Source of the DNA: Rhodobacteraceae bacterium (ex Bugula neritina AB1)
GTDB taxonomy: Bacteria > Pseudomonadota > Alphaproteobacteria > Rhodobacterales > Rhodobacteraceae
Assembly (NCBI GenBank): GCA_001730095.1
Contig: MDLF01000048.1
Coordinates: 62,001 to 126,000 of the forward strand
Direction: 5' to 3'
DNA length: 64,000 bases
Shown: positions 24,985-34,513 of the stretch, piece after piece
Numbering within the stretch: position 1 is the first letter of the stretch
Layout: each line of letters starts with the position of its first letter
Translations under genes and position numbers: made by a program
Notes under the pieces: model-generated
Seen by the model: only the letters and a program-made list of their open reading frames with translations
What the model was told of the DNA's origin: nothing
The model's database searches: none

Positions 24985-27900
24985 TCAGGACGCTTCCACT
25001 TCCCGAAGAATGCGATCCAGGGTTTTGACAATCATGTCCGTGCCATCTGTATCGATGGTCAGTGGCGGCCGGATTTTTAGAATGTTGTCTTTGGGTCCTT
25101 CGCTGCCGATCAGAATCCTGTGGTCTCGCATCCGGTTTTTTACATAGGAACAGATCTCTGTGGCTTGTGAGCCGTCCGGATTGATCAATTCCAGCCCGAG
25201 AAACAGCCCCATGCCGCGGACATCGCCGACACAGGTGTATTTCTGCTCAAGCATTTTCAGGCCTTCAATCAGCCGCTTGCCCTGGCTGCGGGCATTCTCC
25301 TGCAGGCTCTCGTCATCCACGATATCAAGTACTTCTTTCCCGATCCGGCAGGAGAGAGTTGAGCCGCCGAAGGTTGAAAAGAACTCGATACCGTTGTCAA
25401 AACTTTCGGCAATTTCCTTTGTCGTGACAAGAACGCCCAAAGGATGGCCGTTGCCGATCGGTTTGCCCATCACAACGATATCCGGCAGGGCACCCTGATG
25501 TTCAAACCCGAAGTAACAGTCGCCAAGCCGCCCAAGACCGGTTTGCACTTCATCTGCAATGCAGATACCGCCTGCCGCCCGGATTTTCCTATAAACTGCA
25601 GACAGATACCCTTTTGGCGGGATGATCTGGCCGCCAACTGATGGAAAGGTTTCAGCGATAAATCCAGCAACGCCGTGGCCTGCATCTTGAAGTTTAAGGA
25701 TTGCTGCGTCGACGAGAGCGGCGTATTTTTGCGCCCTGTCCGGGTCATCACGCCGGTATGAACCGCGGTAGTCATCGGCAACTTCGACAAGCTCTACCCA
25801 GTCAGCTTTGCCGATTCCCTTGGGCTTGTTGAATTTGTAGGCGGAAAGGCTGATCGCGCCGGTTGTATTGCCGTGATAGCCATGGTCCGGTGTCACCATA
25901 CCCTTCTTCCCGGTATGGGCGCGGGCCAGGCGCAGCGCCAGTTCGTTTGCCTCTGTTCCTGAGTTGACGAAGAAGCAAACCTCGAAATGATCGGGCAGTT
26001 TGGACAGCACCTTTTCCGCAAAGGCGGTTTGTGCCGGGTGCAGATATCGGGTGTTGGAGTTCACCCGCTTTAACTGGTCAGCTGCGACGGCCTGGATGCG
26101 CGGATGGGCGTGCCCGACATGTGGCACGTTGTTGTAGGCATCCAGATAGGGTCGACCCCATTCATCAAACAAGTGGTGCTTCCAGCCGCGAACGAGCATG
26201 ACAGGATTGCTGTAAGTCAGGCTGAGGTTGCCGCCGAAATATGCACGGCGCCCGGCCAGGACGTCATCTTTGCGTGTTGGCTGATAGAGAACCTTTTCTG
26301 CCGGCAGATTTAGAAGCGCAGCCGGGTTAGGGCAGAGCGCCTGCCACAGGTACATTTCGTCAGGATCGCCGACGCCGGGCCAGTCGGCTTCGATTCCCTC
26401 TGTGGTCAGCGCCAGCTGAAAATGAACATGCGGTGCCCAGCCGCCGTTTTGGCTGGGATCGCCAAGGCGGCAGAATTCTTCACCTCTTTCGACCGTATCA
26501 CCCGGTTTCAAACGGTTCAGAAATTCAGGATCCAGGTGACCGTAAAGGGTGTAGAACGAATCCCCATCCGGTGTTTCATGGCGCAGAATAATTACTCCGC
26601 CGTAGTCTAGGTGCCTGCTGCGGTTTTCGGCGGCAATCACTTCGCCCCGCAATGGCGCGAACATCGCCGTGCCCGCCGGTGCAAATGCGTCCACTGCCAG
26701 ATGCACGGTACGGCGGTTGCTTGCTTTCCACGGTCCTCTGCGAAATGCGGTATCTGTGTAAATCAGCCTGGGTTCGGCATAGTACCCCAGCCAAATACGA
26801 CCTTCATCCTCAAATTCTTCACCGACTCTGGCGGCTTCTTCCAGGGGCATGTGAAACGGGTTCTGGGGCCAGGTTGAATGTTCTACCGACAGCGATCCCA
26901 TAGGCGCATCCACCAGATCAGCACCCATCAAAGATGCAAAACCGCCGCGTTCCTGGTCCAGCCATGCCATGACCCGGTCGGCGCCTTCGACCACCGGCAA
27001 GCTGCAGGCGGCACGCAGCCGGGCTTTCACCAATCCGCTGTTCAGCCCATTGCTTTCCAGGAACCGCCAGGCCGGCGCCTGCGAGATGGTCACATAAGGG
27101 TCATCCGGGTTGTTTGCAGCCATGAGGGTGGAATTCACGACACTGACCGCCAATCGCATTTGCAGCAGCGGCCAGACCAGGTCCACCTCAGCGGCGGTCA
27201 GCGGATATGCCGCGTGGTAGCCTGCAACGATGGACGCAAGCGCTGCCTCCGGTGCCGGGTGATCCAGAACGATATATGCGGCAGCAATTGCCAAGTCACA
27301 GACGCGCGGTGCAACGCACATGTCGCCTAAGTCGATCAGACCGGATACCCGGCGTTGTGCGCCGAGTTCACCCGCCACCATAATGTTGTAATCATTGGCA
27401 TCATTGTGGATGGCTTGTTTGCGAAGTTTTGCCAGAACAGGCTCTAAATGGGAAAACTCTGCGGCAACATCCTGCAGGATTGCGCGGCGCGCGGGGTCGG
27501 TGATGCAGAAGAGCTGATCTGTGATCCAGCCCGCCTGCATGAGATTCCATTTGAAGTCGCGTTCGAGGCCTTGGTGATGAAAGTCTGCCAGCGCTCTCGC
27601 GGCGTTGCCCAGGACTTGGCCGATTTCATGGATCAGAGCATCTGTTTTCGGTTCAGCCTTGGCATAGCAGCGGCCCGGCAGCTGATTCAGAAGCCAGACC
27701 AGCCGGTCGCGGCCTTCACCATCCGCTAGTTTCAGCAGGGAGGCGCCGCTGATAGAAACTATCACCCGAGGACATGGCAGGTCTGGTAGCTGTCTGGCGA
27801 TGTGTTCGAATGCTTTTACTTGCATATCGACCAGCCATTCCTCGCAGCCGGGGCGCATGGCTTTGAGGACATAGCCCTGGCCATCCAAGCCTTTGGCCAG

Positions 27901-27993
27901 GAAGTTCAGATCGTATTCGCCATCCAGGCGGGTGAGCTCCGCCTCGATACCCCAATGCTCCCAAAGGATTTTGCCCCAATGCGCAAGCGTCAT
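24985..27993 (-). CDS. Trifunctional fusion: APH-family kinase, M23-type domain, class-III aminotransferase
   Basis: 1002 residues in three parts. Residues about 1-330 are an aminoglycoside/choline-kinase-like (APH) domain with catalytic HNDANDYN near 195. About 415-545 is an M23/LytM-like domain retaining the zinc ligands HLAVD (near 431) and HVHF (near 525). About 565-1002 is a PLP class-III aminotransferase with the likely Schiff-base lysine in VVMGKPIGNGHPLG (near 842). The same family contains ethanolamine-phosphate and 5-phosphohydroxylysine phospho-lyases, which act on products of APH-type kinases, so I infer phosphorylation of an amino alcohol followed by elimination. No signal peptide, so the M23 part is probably cytosolic and not a cell-wall enzyme. 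Confidence 0.9.
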   Translation of the reverse strand: MTLAHWGKILWEHWGIEAELTRLDGEYDLNFLAKGLDGQGYVLKAMRPGCEEWLVDMQVKAFEHIARQLPDLPCPRVIVSISGASLLKLADGEGRDRLVWLLNQLPGRCYAKAEPKTDALIHEIGQVLGNAARALADFHHQGLERDFKWNLMQAGWITDQLFCITDPARRAILQDVAAEFSHLEPVLAKLRKQAIHNDANDYNIMVAGELGAQRRVSGLIDLGDMCVAPRVCDLAIAAAYIVLDHPAPEAALASIVAGYHAAYPLTAAEVDLVWPLLQMRLAVSVVNSTLMAANNPDDPYVTISQAPAWRFLESNGLNSGLVKARLRAACSLPVVEGADRVMAWLDQERGGFASLMGADLVDAPMGSLSVEHSTWPQNPFHMPLEEAARVGEEFEDEGRIWLGYYAEPRLIYTDTAFRRGPWKASNRRTVHLAVDAFAPAGTAMFAPLRGEVIAAENRSRHLDYGGVIILRHETPDGDSFYTLYGHLDPEFLNRLKPGDTVERGEEFCRLGDPSQNGGWAPHVHFQLALTTEGIEADWPGVGDPDEMYLWQALCPNPAALLNLPAEKVLYQPTRKDDVLAGRRAYFGGNLSLTYSNPVMLVRGWKHHLFDEWGRPYLDAYNNVPHVGHAHPRIQAVAADQLKRVNSNTRYLHPAQTAFAEKVLSKLPDHFEVCFFVNSGTEANELALRLARAHTGKKGMVTPDHGYHGNTTGAISLSAYKFNKPKGIGKADWVELVEVADDYRGSYRRDDPDRAQKYAALVDAAILKLQDAGHGVAGFIAETFPSVGGQIIPPKGYLSAVYRKIRAAGGICIADEVQTGLGRLGDCYFGFEHQGALPDIVVMGKPIGNGHPLGVLVTTKEIAESFDNGIEFFSTFGGSTLSCRIGKEVLDIVDDESLQENARSQGKRLIEGLKMLEQKYTCVGDVRGMGLFLGLELINPDGSQATEICSYVKNRMRDHRILIGSEGPKDNILKIRPPLTIDTDGTDMIVKTLDRILREVEAS

Positions 27994-28063
27994 CCAATAT
28001 CTCCCTGTTTTCCGGCCGGTCCGGAAACTGAATATTGGATACTTTCTGGACTGGGGCGGCGGG

Positions 28064-29125
28064 TTAGTCCAGCCAGCCTTTCAGGTTCTGCTCGATAACG
28101 CCTGCCAGTGCCGCAACGTGATCATCGTCATCATTGAGGCATGGGATATACAGGAAATCCTCGCCACCGGCGTGCTCAAAGCTTTCGCGGATCTCTTCGT
28201 TGATCTCTTCCAGCGTCTCGATGCAATCGGCCGAGAAGGCAGGCGCGATCACTGCGATGTTCTTCTTGCCCTCCCTGGCCAGCGTGGCGACGTGATCGAC
28301 GGTATAGGGTTTCAGCCACTCCTCAGGGCCGAATACTGACTGGAAGGTGGTGGTGATTTCTGTGTCGCCCCAGCCCAGCCGTTCTTTCAGCAGACGCGTC
28401 GTCTTCTGGCACTGGCAATGGTATGGGTCGCCCTGCATCAGATAGCGTTTGGGCATTCCGTGATAGGACACCACCAGGATATCCGGACGCTTTTCTGCCT
28501 TGGCATAGGACTCTTCAACTGAGCGTGCCAAGGCGTCGATATAGGCGGGTTGGTCGAAATAGGGCTCGATTGTGCGGGCGGCAGGCTGCCAGGGCTCTGC
28601 CATCAGCGCGCGAAAGAATTGGTCGTTGGCGGTGCCTGAGGTGGCGCCGGCGTATTGCGGGTAAAGCGGTACAAACAGGATTTTCTGGCAGCCTGCCTCC
28701 ACCATAGCCCGCACTTTGGACTTGGTCGACGGATTGCCATAGCGCATGCAGAAATCAACCATCACCTGATCGCCGTAACGGGCCTTCATCGCCTCTGCCA
28801 TCTTGGCGGTCTGGTCTTTGGTGATGGTCATCAGGGGGCTCTCGCCCTGGTCGTGGTTCCAGATCGATTTATAGGCCGCGCCTGACGAAAACGGCCGTTT
28901 GGTCAGGATGATCAGCTGCAGCAACGGCTGCCACTTCCAGGCCGGGTAATCGATCACCCGTTTGTCTGACAGGAACTCGCTCAGGTACCGGCGCATCGGC
29001 CAGTAGGAGTAATCGTCCGGGGTGCCGAGGTTGGCCAGCAGGATGCCGACCTTCCCGGCCGAAATCTCGGGGTGATCAGCCGGGGCGTGGGAAGGGCATT
29101 TGACGGTCCGGGCAGCGTCCAGCAT
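28064..29125 (-). CDS. hemH: Ferrochelatase
   Basis: 353 residues of the ferrochelatase family: GILLANLGTPDDYSYWPMRRYLSEFL, VDFCMRYGNPS, FVPLYPQYAGAT, the catalytic His in VSYHGMPKRY, and the Glu cluster near the C-terminus. It inserts Fe2+ into protoporphyrin IX, the last heme step. It is preceded by 110 bp of non-coding sequence shared with the methyltransferase gene, which reads the same way and lies just upstream. No other heme genes are in the window. Confidence 0.95.
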   Translation of the reverse strand: MLDAARTVKCPSHAPADHPEISAGKVGILLANLGTPDDYSYWPMRRYLSEFLSDKRVIDYPAWKWQPLLQLIILTKRPFSSGAAYKSIWNHDQGESPLMTITKDQTAKMAEAMKARYGDQVMVDFCMRYGNPSTKSKVRAMVEAGCQKILFVPLYPQYAGATSGTANDQFFRALMAEPWQPAARTIEPYFDQPAYIDALARSVEESYAKAEKRPDILVVSYHGMPKRYLMQGDPYHCQCQKTTRLLKERLGWGDTEITTTFQSVFGPEEWLKPYTVDHVATLAREGKKNIAVIAPAFSADCIETLEEINEEIRESFEHAGGEDFLYIPCLNDDDDHVAALAGVIEQNLKGWLD

Positions 29126-29236
29126 GGGCAGGTCCTGTAGGGCTTGGAATTAGGGGAACGAGTGGAAGTTACTGTCTTTACGGGCGAAAAGCCAATTGGT
29201 TCTCATTGGCGCAGTCATAGGTGCAGATTATCGCAA

Positions 29237-30052
29237 TCACAGCTTGGCTTCCGGCACTTTCAGCGCATCGGCCAGCCGCATCTGTGCGGAGCCGGGGCGC
29301 AGGGGTTTCTGCTGGCTGTCCGAGGGCGACCAGCCGGTAAGGCAAACCAGCTCAAAGGTGGCGGGCAGCCGACCTTTGGCATTGGCGAAATGTTCCCGGT
29401 AGATGCGGTCTGCCATCTGAAACAGCGCCCGTGGTGCTGGGCGTTTCAGGCGCTGGGCGAGGGCGTTGGTCTCGCCCATGCCGCGCAGGTCGTGAATCAG
29501 GTGGGTCAGATCACGGTATTCGGCGGTAAGCGGCACCAGATCGGCGACCGGCAGGGCGAATCCTGCACGCTGCAACAGGCCGCCCAAGTCGCGGATCTCA
29601 CCCATCGGGGCTACGCGTGGCGACAAACCGCCCATCACGCTGGTCTCTGCCTCGGCCATTGCGGTGCGCAGCTCGTGCAGGGTTTGACCGCCCAGCAGGA
29701 TGACAAGCAAAAGCCCGTCTTCCTTCAACGCGCGGCGGCATTGGATCAGCTGGCCGACCGGGTCATTGGCCCAATGCAGACACATGGCGTGGATCACCAC
29801 ATCATGTGTTCCTTCTTTCAGCGAAAGCACATCGCCATCCGGTACAATAGCAGTCCCGGTCAGGAACCCGTCCCAGACTTCAGGAAAAGGGCAGACCACG
29901 GCAGGGGTCGTAAAGGGCCTGTTAACCAAACTCAGGCGATCTTCAACTTCATCCCGCGCCAACTGGTGCAGGAACATAGCATCCGAACTGCGGCGTGAGC
30001 GGCGGGCGTTCAGCGTGCGGCGGTCGAAGATCTGCTTGGGTGCTTGTGTCAT
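29237..30052 (-). CDS. Class I SAM-dependent methyltransferase (BioC/NDUFAF5-like)
   Basis: 271 residues. A FDRRTLNARRSRR start, then a Rossmann-like core with a weak SAM loop (VVCPFPEVWDGFLTGTAIVP instead of a clear GxGxG), and HDVVIHAMCLHWANDPVGQL near the middle. The C-terminal part (TELVCLTGWSP-like) resembles NDUFAF5-type arginine hydroxylases and the BioC group. The lost glycine motif suggests that SAM binding is changed or absent. It is divergent from comF with 13 bp between starts. Function is unknown. Confidence 0.78.
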   Translation of the reverse strand: MTQAPKQIFDRRTLNARRSRRSSDAMFLHQLARDEVEDRLSLVNRPFTTPAVVCPFPEVWDGFLTGTAIVPDGDVLSLKEGTHDVVIHAMCLHWANDPVGQLIQCRRALKEDGLLLVILLGGQTLHELRTAMAEAETSVMGGLSPRVAPMGEIRDLGGLLQRAGFALPVADLVPLTAEYRDLTHLIHDLRGMGETNALAQRLKRPAPRALFQMADRIYREHFANAKGRLPATFELVCLTGWSPSDSQQKPLRPGSAQMRLADALKVPEAKL

Positions 30053-30065
30053 GAGGGCTATTTAG

Positions 30066-30794
30066 ATGCTGACTGCCCGGATTCAAACTGCTGTTTCTTT
30101 GATTTACCCGTCCCGGTGCCTTGGTTGCGGCGGGCTGGTCGAAAGCGACTTTGGATTATGCGCCGTTTGCTGGGGCGAAATGCGCTTTGTCACCGGTACC
30201 GTATGTGAAGGCTGCGGAGTTCCCTTGCCGGGGGAAGCTGATGGATTTCGCCAGGAATGCGATAGCTGCCTGCATCATTCGCGGCCCTGGAGCCAGGGGC
30301 GGTCTGCGTTGCTGTATGAAGGGCAGGGTCGCAAGCTGGTGCTGGCCCTGAAGCATGGAGACCGCACGGAAATTGCCGGTCCTGCGGGTAATTGGCTGTA
30401 CCGGGCAGCGCAACCGCTGTTGCAGGGTAATCCGCTTGTTTGTCCGGTGCCGCTGCATTGGACACGGCTTCTGAAACGCAAATACAATCAATCGGCCTTG
30501 CTGGCGGAGGTCTTGGCCCGCAAGAGCGGGTTACAACAGTGTCCTGATCTGCTGAGGCGCGTCTGCCGCACACCTGCATTGGAGGGAAAGACCAGGGATC
30601 AACGGTACAGTCTTTTGGGCGAGGCTATTAAAATTGGTCCAAACTGGCAGAAAAAAGTCATAGGGCAGACTGTGCTGATTGTGGATGATGTAATGACCTC
30701 TGGCGCCACGCTTAGTGCGTGCACTGATGCCTGCCTGAAAGCGGGCGCGCAGGACGTCCGGGTTGCTGTGCTGGCACGGGTCACGCAAGTGTGA
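30066..30794 (+). CDS. ComF-family phosphoribosyltransferase-like protein
   Basis: 242 residues. An N-terminal zinc-ribbon with CLGCGG, CAVCWG, CEGC and CDSC (about residues 17-70) precedes a type I PRTase fold with the signature VLIVDDVMTSGAT near residue 205. In Bacillus, ComFC acts in DNA uptake for transformation; in Gram-negatives this family (GntX) is also tied to DNA handling. A role in natural competence is possible but the rest of the machinery is not nearby. Confidence 0.88.
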   Translation: MLTARIQTAVSLIYPSRCLGCGGLVESDFGLCAVCWGEMRFVTGTVCEGCGVPLPGEADGFRQECDSCLHHSRPWSQGRSALLYEGQGRKLVLALKHGDRTEIAGPAGNWLYRAAQPLLQGNPLVCPVPLHWTRLLKRKYNQSALLAEVLARKSGLQQCPDLLRRVCRTPALEGKTRDQRYSLLGEAIKIGPNWQKKVIGQTVLIVDDVMTSGATLSACTDACLKAGAQDVRVAVLARVTQV

Positions 30795-30876
30795 GGTAAA
30801 CCGCCAACCTCTGGCAATTGTTGCAATGAGCCCCCAATTCCTCCAAAACCTTGCAAACCAGATCATGGGGTCCTGA

Positions 30877-31134
30877 ATGAAAACCGTTGAAATTTACACG
30901 TCGCCTCTCTGCGGCTTCTGCCACGCGGCCAAGCGCCTGCTGAACCAGAAAGGTGTCAGCTTCTCCGAGATCAATGTGCTGGCACAGCCAGAGCGCAAGG
31001 CAGAGATGATCGAGCGCGCCAATGGCGGTCGAACCGTACCGCAAATCTTCATTGGTGAAACCCATGTTGGCGGTTGCGACGATCTTTACGCGCTGGAGCA
31101 GGCGGGCAAGCTCGACCCGCTGCTGGCGGCCTGA
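30877..31134 (+). CDS. grxC: Glutaredoxin 3
   Basis: 85 residues. Thioredoxin fold with active site CGFC (C12, C15), the cis-proline segment GRTVPQIFIG, and GGCDDLYALE. It reduces disulfides using glutathione. It starts 82 bp after comF and 15 bp before the nitrilase-family gene, so probably is in one operon with comF, the nitrilase gene and marR; this order (comF-grxC-carbon-nitrogen hydrolase) is recurrent in Rhodobacterales as I recall it. Confidence 0.95.
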   Translation: MKTVEIYTSPLCGFCHAAKRLLNQKGVSFSEINVLAQPERKAEMIERANGGRTVPQIFIGETHVGGCDDLYALEQAGKLDPLLAA

Positions 31135-31149
31135 ACCCGGAGACCTGAT

Positions 31150-31980
31150 ATGCGCACAGCTTTGCTGCAGATGACATCCACCGACGTTCCGGCCGAAAAC
31201 CTGGAAACGGTCAAGGCGATGATGGCGGAGGCTGCGCGCGGAGGGGCGGGTTTTGTACTGACGCCCGAAGTGACCAATTGCCTTTCCGGCAGCCGTACAC
31301 ACCAGAACGCTGTCCTGTGCCACGAGGAAGACGATCCGGTGCTTGCAGCTTTGCGCGAGGAGGCGGCCAAGCACAGTGTCTGGTTGCTGCTGGGTTCGCT
31401 GGGCATCAAGACCCACGACGAGGACGGCCGCTTTGCCAACCGGCAATTTCTGATATCCCCAGAGGGGGAGATCAGGGCGCGCTATGACAAGATCCACATG
31501 TTCGATGTGGAGGTCACGCCCGAGGAAACCTACCGTGAATCCGATGGCTACCGTCCGGGCACTCAGGCAGTTGTGGCTGAAACACCTTTCGCCAATATCG
31601 GCATGACAATCTGTTATGATGTGCGCTTTCCGCATCTGCACCGGGCCTTGGCCAAGGGCGGCGCACAGATCATCGCTGCCCCGGCGGCTTTCTCCTATGT
31701 CACGGGCGCTGGGCATTGGCACGCGTTGCTACGCGCCCGCGCGATTGAAACCGGCTGCTTTGTGCTGGCCCCGGCCCAGACTGGCAAACACCCGGCCTCC
31801 CGCGGGCCCAGCCGCAAGACCTATGGCCATTCGCTGGCGGTGGCTCCCTGGGGCGAAGTGCTGGCAGATGCCGGCCAGGAACCCGGCGTGACCTTCGTTG
31901 ATCTCGACCTTGAAAAAATAGCAGAAGCCCGCAAGCGCGTGCCTTCCCTGACCCATGACCGGGAGTTCGACGGACCCTGA
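31150..31980 (+). CDS. Carbon-nitrogen hydrolase (Nit/omega-amidase-like)
   Basis: 276 residues. The nitrilase triad is visible: Glu in TPEVTN (about E38), Lys in YDKIHMFDV (about K116) and Cys in ICYDVRFP (about C157). The spacing and the YDKIHMFDV block place it in the Nit/omega-amidase group, whose members hydrolyse alpha-keto-omega-amides and deaminated glutathione. Being next to a glutaredoxin fits deaminated-glutathione repair (as in Nit1), an inference. Its stop overlaps the MarR start. Confidence 0.88.
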   Translation: MRTALLQMTSTDVPAENLETVKAMMAEAARGGAGFVLTPEVTNCLSGSRTHQNAVLCHEEDDPVLAALREEAAKHSVWLLLGSLGIKTHDEDGRFANRQFLISPEGEIRARYDKIHMFDVEVTPEETYRESDGYRPGTQAVVAETPFANIGMTICYDVRFPHLHRALAKGGAQIIAAPAAFSYVTGAGHWHALLRARAIETGCFVLAPAQTGKHPASRGPSRKTYGHSLAVAPWGEVLADAGQEPGVTFVDLDLEKIAEARKRVPSLTHDREFDGP

Positions 31981-32417
31981 TGGACGAAACCCATTCCCTG
32001 GCAGTATCGCTGTTCAGCGAAATACTTATGGCTGACCAGCTGGCCCGGTCGCGTCTAAGCAAAGTGCTGCCAAAAGGCATGGAGCTGTCGCATTTTTCTG
32101 TGTTGAATCATTTGACAAGGGCAGGACTGGAACGTTCGCCTGCACAGCTGGCCAAGGCGTTCCATGTAACACGCGGCGCCATGACAAATACGCTGAACAA
32201 ACTGGAAGTCGCCGGTTACATCCATGTCCGGCCTGATTGGGAAGATGCCCGGCGAAAAATGGTGGCGATCAGCCCGGCAGGGAAGCAGGCCCGGGATACT
32301 GCTTTGGCAGGGATTATTCCGGTAATCTCGGAAGTGGTAGATGAGCTTGGCAGCGACCGGGTCCGCGCAACTTTGCCAATTCTGCGAGAGCTGCGCGGTA
32401 AATTGGAGGGAAGCTGA
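31980..32417 (+). CDS. MarR-family transcriptional regulator
   Basis: 145 residues with a winged helix: LSHFSVLNHLTRAG, then the recognition segment SPAQLAKAFHVTRGAMTNTLNKLE and the wing with YIHVRPDWEDARRKMVAIS. MarR dimers repress target genes until a ligand binds. Its ATG overlaps the preceding TGA (TGATG), so it is co-translated with the nitrilase-like gene. It may control this operon or something distant; no operator was recognised. Confidence 0.9.
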   Translation: MDETHSLAVSLFSEILMADQLARSRLSKVLPKGMELSHFSVLNHLTRAGLERSPAQLAKAFHVTRGAMTNTLNKLEVAGYIHVRPDWEDARRKMVAISPAGKQARDTALAGIIPVISEVVDELGSDRVRATLPILRELRGKLEGS

Positions 32418-32464
32418 TTGGGGCTTCGGTCCGAGGGCGAAGCGGTTGATTCTCAAAGCCAGTT

Positions 32465-32496
32465 AAAAAAGACGCCCGCGAGCAGGCGCCTTTTTT
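32465..32496. terminator. Bidirectional terminator between marR and ubiG
   Basis: AAAAAAGaCGCC pairs with GGCGcCTTTTTT around a short GC loop, one internal mismatch. T tracts on both strands suit the convergent genes. The rest of the 318-bp gap (32418-32735) shows no credible ORF or RNA gene. Confidence 0.7.
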
Positions 32497-32735
32497 CACC
32501 ATCGGTCCAAACACTCCGTGAGTGGCGGTTTCGGAACCTTCTGGCGGAGGTGCCACTATTTCTTCAGTGACAAGCATTCACTCAGTTCAAGAGCTTTCGC
32601 CCTGGTGATAATACGAAACATTCCAATTTCGCAATTTGATGCTATCAAGCAGGGCGTCTCCGCTAAAGAGCGCAGAAGGATTACCACCTATCCTTAGGGG
32701 GAGCTGCGGTATCACTGCCTGGCTGGATAGTTGTG

Positions 32736-33482
32736 TCAGGCGGGTTTGATGCTGGCGGTCACATAGTTCACAGACAAATCCCGTTCCGAGATCGACCAGT
32801 TCCAAGTGATAGGGTTAAACACGAATCCCTTGCGGTCCACCGGTTTCAGACCGGCTTTGTCCAGCAATTCGAACAACTCATCCGGGGTGATAAACTTGGA
32901 CCACTCGTGCGTGCCGCGGGGCAGCCAGCGCATGATCACTTCTGCTCCGACAATTGCCACCGCAAAACTCTTGGGATTTCGGTTGATGGTAGAGCAAATT
33001 TCGAGGCCGCCGGGTTTCAGCAGTTCTCTGGTGGCCGTCAGATAGCTGAGTGGATCAGCCACGTGCTCGACCACTTCCATGTTCAGAATCACATCGAATT
33101 CTTCGCCAGCTTCTGACAGCGCTTCAGCTGTGGTGTGGCGGTAGTCAATCTCCAGTCCGGATTGCTCGGCATGAATACGCGCGACCGGCAAATTGCCTTC
33201 AGCCGCGTCGGCACCGACCACTGTTGCGCCAAGCCGTGCCATTGGTTCGCTGAGCAGCCCGCCGCCGCAGCCGATGTCCAACAGGCGCAATCCTTCAAAC
33301 GGGCGCTGTGACCTGAGGTCGCGGCCAAATTCGCCAGCGATCTGGCTGGTGATATAGTCGAGCCTGCACGGATTCAGCATATGCAGAGGTTTGAACTTGC
33401 CGTTCGGGTCCCACCACTCTGCCGCCATCGCTTCGAATTTGGCGACTTCCGCAGGGTCGACTGTGGATTGAGGCGCTTGCAT
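32736..33482 (-). CDS. ubiG: Ubiquinone biosynthesis O-methyltransferase UbiG
   Basis: 248 residues. [17 protein letters not shown] near the N-terminus and the SAM loop [20 protein letters not shown] are diagnostic of UbiG, followed by [10 protein letters not shown]. It methylates both hydroxyl groups during ubiquinone synthesis. ATG 33482 has GGAGACAGGA just upstream, whereas the upstream ATG at 33521 has none, so I chose 33482. Confidence 0.95.
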   Translation of the reverse strand: MQAPQSTVDPAEVAKFEAMAAEWWDPNGKFKPLHMLNPCRLDYITSQIAGEFGRDLRSQRPFEGLRLLDIGCGGGLLSEPMARLGATVVGADAAEGNLPVARIHAEQSGLEIDYRHTTAEALSEAGEEFDVILNMEVVEHVADPLSYLTATRELLKPGGLEICSTINRNPKSFAVAIVGAEVIMRWLPRGTHEWSKFITPDELFELLDKAGLKPVDRKGFVFNPITWNWSISERDLSVNYVTASIKPA

Positions 33483-33532
33483 TCCTGTCTCCGTGTGCTC
33501 TTTTGTAGTCTGACGTTTCACTAAGGTCAGTA

Positions 33533-34513
33533 ATGGATAGATACTCGGACCAAAAGCGCGCTGTGCATTATCTTTATCCGCCGGTTGAGCCTTTTGACCA
33601 GCGCATGATCGACGCAGGCCAGGGCCACCGCATCTATGCGGAGCAAAGCGGCAATCCGAACGGAATTCCCGTGATAGTCTGCCATGGCGGACCTGGCGGC
33701 GGCAGCAGCCCGGCGATGAGGCGCTATTTTGATCCGCTGGTTTATCGAATCATTCTGTTCGACCAACGCGGATGCGGCCGGTCGCGCCCCTATGCGTCTT
33801 GCGAGAATAACACGACCTGGCATCTGGTGGCGGATATGGAATTGATTCGAAGCCAGCTTGGCATCGACTCATGGATTCTGTTCGGCGGCAGTTGGGGAGC
33901 CACTTTGGCGCTGATTTATGCGCAGACCCATCCGGACCGGGTGCAGCACATCATTCTGCGCGGTGTCTTCCTGATGACAAACGCTGAGCTGGAGTGGTTT
34001 TATGGCGGTGGTGCGGGAAAATTCTGGCCGGAAACCTGGGCCAAGTTCGTCTCCTTGATCCCGGATGCAGAGCGCAGTGACATGATCGCGGCATATCAAA
34101 AGCGTCTGTTCTCAGGGAGGCTTGAGGAAGAGGTCCGCTATGGTCGGGCCTGGTCCGCCTGGGAAAATGCGCTGGCCTCCGTGTATTCCAATGGCCAGAG
34201 CGGTGAGAGCCCCGGTGACTATGCGCGTGCTTTCGCCCGGCTTGAAAACCATTACTTCAGCAACGGTGGTTTTCTTGACTATGATGGTCAGATTCTTGCC
34301 AACATGGGGCGGATTTCCCACATCCCGGGGGTTATTGTGCAAGGCCGCTATGACATGATTTGTCCGCCGTCTTCGGCCTGGCGCCTGAACGAACTGTGGC
34401 CAAATGCAGAGTTGAAGATGGTGCGCAATGCCGGCCATGCTCTGTCCGAGCCGGGAATCAGCGCCGAGCTGGTCCGGGCGATGGACCGGATTGCAGGAGA
34501 GCTTGTGCCATGA
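33533..34513 (+). CDS. pip: Proline iminopeptidase (alpha/beta hydrolase)
   Basis: 326 residues. [18 protein letters not shown] (oxyanion region), the nucleophile elbow [10 protein letters not shown], the Asp region [11 protein letters not shown] and the His in NAGHALSE. The whole pattern is that of the prolyl aminopeptidase (S33) family. It removes N-terminal proline from peptides in the cytosol. The stop overlaps the start of the next gene (ATGA), and that gene encodes a peptide-type solute-binding domain. Confidence 0.93.
   Translation: MDRYSDQKRAVHYLYPPVEPFDQRMIDAGQGHRIYAEQSGNPNGIPVIVCHGGPGGGSSPAMRRYFDPLVYRIILFDQRGCGRSRPYASCENNTTWHLVADMELIRSQLGIDSWILFGGSWGATLALIYAQTHPDRVQHIILRGVFLMTNAELEWFYGGGAGKFWPETWAKFVSLIPDAERSDMIAAYQKRLFSGRLEEEVRYGRAWSAWENALASVYSNGQSGESPGDYARAFARLENHYFSNGGFLDYDGQILANMGRISHIPGVIVQGRYDMICPPSSAWRLNELWPNAELKMVRNAGHALSEPGISAELVRAMDRIAGELVP

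Noticed and set aside
32314-32805. Minus-strand frames in the marR-ubiG gap (32314-32577 and 32587-32805)
   Set aside because: The first overlaps the marR 3' end and the second overlaps ubiG; no ribosome site or conserved motif. Only a terminator is supported in this gap.
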